In this document: positions 1-6,167 of the stretch, piece after piece | Layout of the letters: the number at the start of each line of letters is the position of its first letter | Position numbering within the stretch: the first letter of the stretch is position 1 | From: Bacteroidales bacterium | Lineage (GTDB): Bacteria > Bacteroidota > Bacteroidia > Bacteroidales > VadinHA17 | NCBI GenBank assembly: GCA_003162595.1 | Contig: PMNJ01000310.1 | Coordinates: 1 to 7,683 of the forward strand | Reading direction: 5' to 3' | DNA length: 7,683 nt | Made by a program: the position numbers and the translations under genes | Notes under the pieces: model-generated | The model's database searches: none | Told to the model about the DNA's origin: nothing | What the model saw: only the letters and a program-made list of their open reading frames with translations

Positions 1-1363
1 GTTCAAGCAGTTTTCCTATTTTCTCAAACTCATAGATCCTTGCTCCTTTAAGAAGTATTATCTCATTTCTGAAATCAATATTATTCAAACTGTTGACAAA
101 CTCATCGGTTGTATAGAAAAACCGGGCTCCATCATCAAATAATGCACTGTTTCTTACAAGGGCGTTCCCGATACCAATGAACTTCTTAATACCGGTTTTC
201 CTTATCAGACCTGCGACTTCACCATATAAATCCTTTTCATCCCTTCCACTCTGAACAAAATCAGAAAGAATTAAAGTTGTCTCCCTGCCTTCCTGCGAAT
301 TAAGATATTCAAGAGCCATACCCAGTGATCCGGGATCCGAATTATAGTAATCCTCGATAAGCTGACAGTTATTGATACCACTTTTCAACTCCATCCTCAT
401 AGCTACTGAGACAAGTCCTGCAATCCCTCTTGAAATAACTTCATCCGGCGTTTCCAAAGCAAGACATACCGCAGTAACGGTAATAGCGTTTTCAACTGAT
501 GCCCTGTCAGAGAATGGAATCTCAAAATCGTTAGTAAGACCATTATAGCTTATCCGGATACCGGTACGACCTCCTGTCAAAGAACTCTTTTTAACAAAAA
601 TCTTTGCCCCGGCATTTTCACACGACCAGTCGATCAACTTCTTCGATTTTAATATTTTGTTATTCAGGATTGCTTTATGAATAATCTCATGATCTCTGCA
701 ATATATTATTAAAGAGGAATTTACAAATAGTTTAAGCTTCTCCTCTACTTTCATTTTATTATCGGGGAAATTCTCCCGGTGAGCATCGCCGATATTTGTT
801 ATTACACCAATATCAGGATTGATAACCTTCTGAAGTCTGGTCATCTCACCCGGTAATGATATACCTGCCTCAAATATTCCCAGTTTATATTTGTCTTCGA
901 GTTTCAGGACTGAAAGTGGCACCCCGATCTGGGAATTATAACTTTTCGGGCTTCTGATAACAGAAGTCGTAAGGCCAAGGATATCTGCCAGCCATTCTTT
1001 AACAACCGTTTTACCTGCACTGCCCGTGATTGCTATTACAGGTGAATGAAAGGATTTTCTTTTGAAAGAAGCTAATAATTGTAATGCTTCAATCGTATTA
1101 ACTGTAACAATGAACGCCGCTTCATTATATCTTTCGATCGCTGCTGGCAAGTTTTCCACAACAAAAATCCTGATACCTTTCTGGTACAGGCTGTCAATAA
1201 AATTGTGACCATCATGGTTTTTTCCTTTTAATGCAAAAAAAAGGATACCATCTGCTATACTTAACTGACGGGTATCGGTCACTATTTCTGTAACAAAAAG
1301 GTCAGCAGGTCCTATGAGCTTACCTTTTACAATTTTTGCAATATCTGATGAACTGAGTTTCAA
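1..1363 (-). CDS. murF: UDP-N-acetylmuramoyl-tripeptide--D-alanyl-D-alanine ligase (MurF), partial; probably the N-terminal half of a MurF-alanine racemase fusion
   Basis: MurF is the cytoplasmic, ATP-dependent ligase that adds D-Ala-D-Ala to the UDP-MurNAc-tripeptide, the last cytoplasmic step in making the peptidoglycan pentapeptide. Translation of the minus strand gives 454 uninterrupted residues with no stop before the left edge. Visible motifs are the P-loop ITGSAGKT (about 112-119), SYNSQIGVPLSVL (about 141-153), EAGIS (about 165-169), ITNIGDAHREN (about 188-198), SVENAI (about 289-294) and the C-terminal-domain motif DYYNSD (about 338-343). The start is a TTG at 1363-1361: the frame before it is ATA and then the tdk TAA, and the next residues KLSSSDIAKIVKG match the usual MurF N-terminus. 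No clear ribosome binding site is seen, so translation is probably coupled to tdk. The sequence leaves the window at GARIYEFEKIGKLLE, the usual end of the ligase half. In Bacteroidota a PLP-dependent alanine racemase domain of about 370 residues normally follows. That second half is inferred, not seen. The MurF call is very secure. Confidence 0.95.
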   Translation of the reverse strand, partial: MKLSSSDIAKIVKGKLIGPADLFVTEIVTDTRQLSIADGILFFALKGKNHDGHNFIDSLYQKGIRIFVVENLPAAIERYNEAAFIVTVNTIEALQLLASFKRKSFHSPVIAITGSAGKTVVKEWLADILGLTTSVIRSPKSYNSQIGVPLSVLKLEDKYKLGIFEAGISLPGEMTRLQKVINPDIGVITNIGDAHRENFPDNKMKVEEKLKLFVNSSLIIYCRDHEIIHKAILNNKILKSKKLIDWSCENAGAKIFVKKSSLTGGRTGIRISYNGLTNDFEIPFSDRASVENAITVTAVCLALETPDEVISRGIAGLVSVAMRMELKSGINNCQLIEDYYNSDPGSLGMALEYLNSQEGRETTLILSDFVQSGRDEKDLYGEVAGLIRKTGIKKFIGIGNALVRNSALFDDGARFFYTTDEFVNSLNNIDFRNEIILLKGARIYEFEKIGKLLE

Positions 1364-1366
1364 TAT

Positions 1367-1948
1367 TTATTTTTTTAAAGCTTCATTATAACAATTCCTG
1401 CAAAGAGGTTCATAAAGGTTTTTTTCACCGAGGAGCACAACTTGTGAATCTTCTGACTTTCTGAAGGAGTATTGTGCGAGATTCCCACACCGCATACATA
1501 TTGCATGAACTTTTGTAACATATTCTGCTACAGCAAGAAGTGCCGGAATCGGACCAAAAGGCTTACCCATAAAGTCCATATCCAGACCGGCGATCACTAT
1601 CCTGACACCATTATCGGCAAGCACGTTACATACTTCAATTATCGAATCGTCAAAAAACTGGGCTTCATCCATCCCGACGACGTCGACATCACCTGCTAAA
1701 AGTAAAATTGCGGAAGCATTGTCTACCGGAGTTGAAATGATCGATTTGTCGTCATGTGAAACAACTCTGGTCTCAGAGTATCTTTTATCGAGTGAAGGTT
1801 TAAAGATTTCCACCTTAAGTCCTGCAAACTGAGCTCTTCTTAACCGTCTGATCAATTCTTCAGTTTTACCTGAAAACATGGAACCTGTTATTACCTCGAT
1901 AGATCCCTTTTTCCCTGTTACCCTTATTGAATTTTCAAGAAATTCCAT
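1367..1948 (-). CDS. tdk: thymidine kinase (type II, zinc-binding)
   Basis: This cytosolic enzyme of pyrimidine salvage phosphorylates thymidine to dTMP with ATP. The 193-residue protein has the usual length for the family and every expected element. These are the P-loop GSMFSGKT (22-29); the segment [14 protein letters not shown] that follows it; the Walker B and catalytic-base motif DEAQFFDD (94-101, with Glu95 the likely base); the lasso/lid segment beginning [13 protein letters not shown] (121-133); and a structural zinc site formed by CxxC at 151/154 and CxxC at 183/186. The ATG at 1948 is chosen because MEFLEN followed by a basic linker and [13 protein letters not shown] matches the usual Bacteroidota N-terminus. 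Downstream, the TAA stop lies three bases before the TTG of murF, so the two form a minus-strand operon. Upstream is a 115-base divergent gap that must hold the promoter. Nothing is missing or broken. Confidence 0.98.
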   Translation of the reverse strand: MEFLENSIRVTGKKGSIEVITGSMFSGKTEELIRRLRRAQFAGLKVEIFKPSLDKRYSETRVVSHDDKSIISTPVDNASAILLLAGDVDVVGMDEAQFFDDSIIEVCNVLADNGVRIVIAGLDMDFMGKPFGPIPALLAVAEYVTKVHAICMRCGNLAQYSFRKSEDSQVVLLGEKNLYEPLCRNCYNEALKK

Positions 1949-2063
1949 CTCTAATCAATGTCTGTCAAAACTTAATTTGTAGTTTTATTAATCGATGACT
2001 TGCTGAATAATCGTTACTTTTACAAAATAAAGAAAATGGTTTGTTAAATTAACATCTAAATGT
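1949..2063. promoter_or_regulatory. divergent intergenic promoter region between tdk and the unknown gene at 2064
   Basis: These 115 AT-rich bases separate two divergent genes, so promoters for both directions are expected here. On the plus strand TACTTTTA at 2015-2022 is one base off the Bacteroidota -7 consensus TAnnTTTG. On the minus strand TAAGTTTTG (1974 down to 1966) carries the same elements with one extra spacer base. Neither has a convincing TTG-type -33 element at the usual distance, so the exact boxes are tentative. A perfect inverted repeat, TGTTAA-A-TTAACA, occupies 2042-2054, between the plus-strand candidate and the ATG at 2064. A smaller ACAT-CTAA-ATGT repeat follows at 2052-2063. 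Neither start codon has a strong Shine-Dalgarno sequence; only a weak AGAG precedes the tdk ATG. That a promoter region exists is well supported by gene layout; the individual sites are not. Confidence 0.45.
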
Positions 2064-2771
2064 ATGGATTTCAACTCAACCATCGATTTAATTATTAAAG
2101 ATCTCAATGAAGCTTCAGAAATTATTGATGATCTGAAAAAATATCCAGGTGTACCGGCTTTGCAGGTAGAACTCGCGAAATCAAAATGCAGAAGTGCCGG
2201 TGATGTAATTGCTCTTCTCAAAAGTATTAGTGACACAATACCTTCAGATAATACTCCCATTCCTGAAAAACACATACTTCAGACGCAGGACGAGAAAGTA
2301 GTGCAGGCAGAACCGGTAAGGGGTGATAAGCTACCGGAAGAAAAGAAAAAAGTACTGGATCCTGAAGCAAATCTAATTTTCCCCATTGAGAAAAAAGCGG
2401 AATCTAAAGGACCGCAGAAAAAAACAGCCGAGACTTCCATTCTTGCGGATAAATTCAGCCATACTTCCGATCTATATGATAAGCAATCAGAGAGTATGAA
2501 AGCTTCAAAAGATTTATCAGATCACCTGAAAGCTAAACAGATAGTCAGCTTATCGGATGCAATAGGGTTAAGCGACAAGTTCCTCTTTATAGGTGAGATA
2601 TTCGATGGCAATAAGGATACATATACACAGGCAATTTCAAGGCTCGACAAAACTGAAAGCCTTCAGGATGCTATGGCTATAATTATGAGTTATACTGGTG
2701 AAAACACTGAAAATGAGGCTGTAATGCAACTTCTTGAACTGGTAAAACTCAAACTTCCGTCAAATGAGTAA
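2064..2771 (+). CDS. conserved-looking protein of unknown function, upstream of rsmI
   Basis: I cannot assign a function. The 235-residue protein appears cytosolic, with no signal peptide or membrane segment. It has three parts. Residues 1-57 look helical and end in PGVPALQVELAKSKCRSAGDVIALL (29-53), which has the look of a conserved motif. Residues 58-155 form a Lys/Glu/Pro/Ser-rich, probably disordered linker. Residues 156-233 form a second helical module with the segment SLSDAIGLSDKFLFIGEIF (162-180), then a YTQAISRLDK-like segment and a helix ending in LELVKLKLP. From memory the IGxxDKFLFIxEIF pattern recurs in uncharacterised Bacteroidota proteins, but no function is attached that I know of. 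The ATG at 2064 is the first in-frame start after the divergent gap. The gene ends in ATGAGTAA, in which the rsmI ATG precedes this TAA, an 8-base overlap that implies translational coupling. Codon use resembles its neighbours, so it is probably a resident gene rather than a transferred one. Confidence 0.9.
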   Translation: MDFNSTIDLIIKDLNEASEIIDDLKKYPGVPALQVELAKSKCRSAGDVIALLKSISDTIPSDNTPIPEKHILQTQDEKVVQAEPVRGDKLPEEKKKVLDPEANLIFPIEKKAESKGPQKKTAETSILADKFSHTSDLYDKQSESMKASKDLSDHLKAKQIVSLSDAIGLSDKFLFIGEIFDGNKDTYTQAISRLDKTESLQDAMAIIMSYTGENTENEAVMQLLELVKLKLPSNE

Positions 2772-3438
2772 ACTTTTTCTGATACCTACTCCTATCGGCA
2801 ATCTAAAGGATATTACCTTCAGGGCTGTAGAAATTCTTGGAAGCGTCGATCTGGTTCTTGCAGAAGACACACGTCAGACAAAAAAGTTACTTAATCATTA
2901 TAAGATTTCTACACCACTTCAGTCGCATCACATGTTCAATGAACATAAAAGTGTAGAATCGATTTGTTCAAAGATTCTTGGAGGACAGACGATTGCACTT
3001 GTTTCAGATGCAGGTACTCCCGGTATTTCGGATCCCGGGTTTTTACTTGTCAGAACATGCATTGAAAAAGAGATACCTGTTGAAACGCTGCCTGGTCCGA
3101 CTGCCCTCATACCTGCGCTGGTAAATTCGGGACTTCCAAGTGACAGGTTTTGTTTTGAAGGTTTTCTTCCTCCAAAAAAAGGCAGAAACAAAAGAATAAC
3201 CGGATTAGCTGACGAAACGAGAACAATGATTTTTTATGAGTCCCCTTTCCGCCTGGTAAAAACACTGACTGAATTAGCCATATATCTTGGGTCCGATCGT
3301 AATGCCTCAGTTTCTAGAGAGTTAAGTAAGATGTTTGAGGAGAATATTAGAGGAACATTATCATTTCTGTCAGAATACTATACGAATAAAACACCAAAGG
3401 GAGAAATAGTGATCATTGTGGCGGGGAAGAAGGATTAA
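2764..3438 (+). CDS. rsmI: 16S rRNA (cytidine-1402-2'-O)-methyltransferase RsmI
   Basis: RsmI uses S-adenosylmethionine to methylate the ribose of C1402 in the 16S rRNA decoding centre, which fine-tunes initiation and decoding fidelity. The 224-residue protein belongs to the tetrapyrrole methylase fold. Diagnostic motifs are PTPIGNLKDIT (8-18), AEDTRQTKKLLNHY (33-46), LVSDAGTPGISDPG (79-92), LPGPTALIPALVNSGLPSDRF (109-129, substrate and cofactor cleft), FEGFLPPKKGR (131-141), FYESPFRL (157-164), and KGEIVIIVAG close to the C-terminus. It is shorter than the roughly 286-residue Escherichia coli enzyme because the small C-terminal domain is absent, which is usual for the Bacteroidota form and not a truncation here. 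The start ATG lies inside the 3' end of the preceding gene (8-base overlap), which fits coupled translation and explains the lack of its own ribosome binding site. The next gene begins 11 bases after the stop. Confidence 0.97.
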   Translation: MSKLFLIPTPIGNLKDITFRAVEILGSVDLVLAEDTRQTKKLLNHYKISTPLQSHHMFNEHKSVESICSKILGGQTIALVSDAGTPGISDPGFLLVRTCIEKEIPVETLPGPTALIPALVNSGLPSDRFCFEGFLPPKKGRNKRITGLADETRTMIFYESPFRLVKTLTELAIYLGSDRNASVSRELSKMFEENIRGTLSFLSEYYTNKTPKGEIVIIVAGKKD

Positions 3439-3449
3439 ATTGGAATTGT

Positions 3450-6167
3450 ATGAAACATTTTTTCCTGACAGCCCTGATAATTCTATTTACATCCACTTTT
3501 TTACATTCTCAGATTCTTAAAGGCAAGATCACAACCCAGTCCGGTGATCCTATTCCATATTCAACTATATATATCCAGGAACTCAGGCAGGGAACAACAT
3601 CAAATATTAATGGTGATTATGAAATAAGTCTCCCTGTCGGAAAATATACCGTCTGTTATCAAAGTCTGGGTTATCAGCCTGTATATGTTAATGTTTCATT
3701 ACCAAAGGAGATCATATCAAAAGATGTTATCCTTCCGATGCAATACTATGAGATCCCTGAAGTCAGAATATCGCCATCAAATGAAGATCCGGCTTATATA
3801 ATAATGCGGAAAGCAATTGGACTTGCTCCTTACTATCTCAATAATGTAAGCTATTATAAAGCAGAGGTTTATCTGAAGGGAAATCTTGTTATTAATAAGA
3901 TCCCGAAACTATTGCAGAAATCGATGAAAATTGAGTCCTCCGGCAACCAAACCTCAGTCACTGCCGGATCAAAACCTAAGACCGAGGAAAAGTTGTTAAA
4001 AGCAGGAGATTCATTCCTTATGGAGTCAATAAATGAAATCGAGTTTACGGCCCCTGACAAATATTTTCAGAGAATGATATCGTACAACAGCACCTTCCCT
4101 GCCCAGGGTAATGAGATTTCACCGATGAGTTTTATCCAGGCAAGTTTTTACCAGCCTGTTCTTGCCGACATGGCCATATCTCCCCTTGCACCAAACGCAT
4201 TTTCTTATTATACATACAAATACCTGGGGGCAACAACGCAGGGAAATTTTACAATAAATAAAATTCAGGTAACTCCAAAACGTGAAAGCCAGCAGCTATT
4301 CGAGGGTATGATATACATTATTGAAGATCTCTGGTGCCTCCAGAGCGTTGATCTTTCAAACGAGAACCTGTTTGGCAAAATAAGAGTCCAACAACTGTAT
4401 ATTCCTGTTCAGGATGACATCTGGATGCCGGTAAGTCATAAATTTGAGATAAATATAGGAATTATAGGATTCAAAGCTGATGCCGGGTATGGAAGCTCAG
4501 TTAAATATACTGAGGTCAGACCAAACCTTTCACTTCAGAAACCGGCAGCTTTATCCGCTGATTATTCAGACAGGTCCTCAACCAACCATAATACTTCTGA
4601 TACTATTATTCCCAAATCGAGACAACAGATCAATAAAATTCTTGAAAAGGATAAGTTATCAAACCGGGATATGGTAAAGTTGTCAAGACTCATGGAAAAA
4701 GAATCTGAAAGAAGTGTAAATGACAGCGGCAGAAAAAGCCTTGAAATAAAGGATCATACAACACAAATCGTTGAAAAAGATGCTAACAAAAGAGATAGTT
4801 CCTACTGGGCAAATATCAGGCCTATTCCACTATCGGATATTGAGATACGTAGTTTAAGAATCAGTGACAGTTTAAAGTCAGCTGCAACTTTTAAAGAGCG
4901 AAAGACCGACTCAATTCCTTCAGCTAAAAACAAAAAAATAAATAAATTTTCGAAAACAATACATGATATCGCATTTGGACATTCGTGGTCAGATACTACT
5001 GGATTCAGGTTTACCAATGCCGGACTGATTAATCTGAAAAGTATCAGTTTTAATTCTGTTGATGGCTTTAACTACGGACTAAATTTCGTCATCTCAAAAT
5101 CGTGGAAAAACACCAACTCATTTAATTTTATCCCTGATTTCCGGTGGGCCTTCAGCAGAAAACAGTTAATGGGGGGAATTTACACAAGTTACAGGTTTGA
5201 CAAGATTAGACGCAGTCAATTTTTTATAAGAGCCGGATCTAAAAGTAAAGATATCAATAATGGTGGTGGCATCAATCCCTTTATAAACGCACTTACATCA
5301 TTGTTTCAGAAGAAAAACTACCTCAAGTTGTATGATTCGAGATATTTTACTTTAGGTTACTCAAGTGAGCTAGTCAATGGATTAACTATCGAATTAAGCA
5401 GCAATTATGAAGATCGCAGGGTACTTCCAAACACAACCAATTTCTCATTCTTAGAGTCTTCAGAAGTATATTCTGATAATATTCCTGTTAATGCTTACCT
5501 TTCTTCTGAATCCAATCCTATCAACGCATTGCGTGATCAGAAACACCTCGACTTTATGTCAAAAATCTCATATACTCCATTTCAGACGTACAGGATAAAT
5601 AAGGGCGTCAAGATCCCGGCAAGCTCAGCCTGGCCGACATTTGAGCTGAGCTGGCAACACGGGGTAAATGATTTTAGTGAAATCACATCTGGCTTAAGAC
5701 GATTTGATATGTTCAGGTTTGAAGTTTCCAGAAACAGTAGTATTGGAGCATTCAGTAATTTCATATGGAGACTGAGAACTGCTGGATTTCTCGACAATAG
5801 AAATTTAACTTTCTATGACTTCTTCCAAATCAATACTCAGCCATTTCCTGTTCTTCTTGATAATTATGAGGATGCCTTCATGATTCCATCTTTCTATTCT
5901 CTTAGTACACCCGAGTTTTATGTTGAAGGTCATCTTAAATACACGACACCCTATTTACTTCTGAAGCTGCTTCCGGGAATTAGTAATACTCTTATGCGTG
6001 AGAACCTGAGCCTTTCGTACCTGGGCTCCCGTTTTCACCCTAACTATACTGAAATCGGGTACAGTATAAGCGAAATCCTGTTTCTTGGAGAACTAGGTGT
6101 TTATGTCGGGTTTAATGATATTAAATATAAAAGCGTAGGATTTAAAGCCGTGCTCAGATTCAACTAG
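3450..6167 (+). CDS. DUF5686 family outer-membrane protein with carboxypeptidase-regulatory-like domain
   Basis: This is a predicted outer-membrane beta-barrel protein of 905 residues; its biochemical role is not established. A Sec signal peptide covers about 1-20 (MKHF, a hydrophobic core, then FLHS before Gln21). Residues about 22-97 form a carboxypeptidase-regulatory-like beta-sandwich (KGKITTQSGDPIPYSTIYIQ, then GTTSNINGDYEISLPVGKY and YQSLGYQPV). This domain is common at the N-terminus of Bacteroidota outer-membrane proteins. The DUF5686 region follows: EDPAYIIMRKAI (112-123), YYKAEVYLKG (135-144), and a beta-rich middle to about 357. Residues 365-448 are a polar Lys/Ser-rich spacer predicted to be helical or disordered. 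Next come DSSYWANIRPIPLS (449-462) and alternating hydrophobic/aromatic strands to the end, typical of a barrel. It ends in VLRFN, with Phe second from last rather than last. The ATG lies 11 bases after rsmI, so it probably shares that transcript. The gene ends in a 4-base overlap with convergent dnaB. DUF5686 assignment is from remembered family features. Confidence 0.88.
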   Translation: MKHFFLTALIILFTSTFLHSQILKGKITTQSGDPIPYSTIYIQELRQGTTSNINGDYEISLPVGKYTVCYQSLGYQPVYVNVSLPKEIISKDVILPMQYYEIPEVRISPSNEDPAYIIMRKAIGLAPYYLNNVSYYKAEVYLKGNLVINKIPKLLQKSMKIESSGNQTSVTAGSKPKTEEKLLKAGDSFLMESINEIEFTAPDKYFQRMISYNSTFPAQGNEISPMSFIQASFYQPVLADMAISPLAPNAFSYYTYKYLGATTQGNFTINKIQVTPKRESQQLFEGMIYIIEDLWCLQSVDLSNENLFGKIRVQQLYIPVQDDIWMPVSHKFEINIGIIGFKADAGYGSSVKYTEVRPNLSLQKPAALSADYSDRSSTNHNTSDTIIPKSRQQINKILEKDKLSNRDMVKLSRLMEKESERSVNDSGRKSLEIKDHTTQIVEKDANKRDSSYWANIRPIPLSDIEIRSLRISDSLKSAATFKERKTDSIPSAKNKKINKFSKTIHDIAFGHSWSDTTGFRFTNAGLINLKSISFNSVDGFNYGLNFVISKSWKNTNSFNFIPDFRWAFSRKQLMGGIYTSYRFDKIRRSQFFIRAGSKSKDINNGGGINPFINALTSLFQKKNYLKLYDSRYFTLGYSSELVNGLTIELSSNYEDRRVLPNTTNFSFLESSEVYSDNIPVNAYLSSESNPINALRDQKHLDFMSKISYTPFQTYRINKGVKIPASSAWPTFELSWQHGVNDFSEITSGLRRFDMFRFEVSRNSSIGAFSNFIWRLRTAGFLDNRNLTFYDFFQINTQPFPVLLDNYEDAFMIPSFYSLSTPEFYVEGHLKYTTPYLLLKLLPGISNTLMRENLSLSYLGSRFHPNYTEIGYSISEILFLGELGVYVGFNDIKYKSVGFKAVLRFN

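Noticed and set aside
1472..1699. Plus-strand open frame antisense to tdk
   Set aside because: It lies wholly within the strongly supported tdk gene, has no recognisable motif, and its composition is that of a reverse-frame shadow.
1988..2275. Minus-strand open frame across the divergent gap and the start of the unknown gene
   Set aside because: It is antisense to the better-supported 235-residue gene and covers the region needed for promoters; its protein shows no domain-like pattern.
2928..3191. Minus-strand open frame inside rsmI
   Set aside because: It is a shadow of the rsmI frame, which carries all the diagnostic RsmI motifs over these bases.
2764..3438. RsmI as a truncated gene because it is about 60 residues shorter than the Escherichia coli protein
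   Set aside because: The catalytic fold is complete to the KGEIVIIVAG end, and the short form lacking the C-terminal domain is usual in this phylum.
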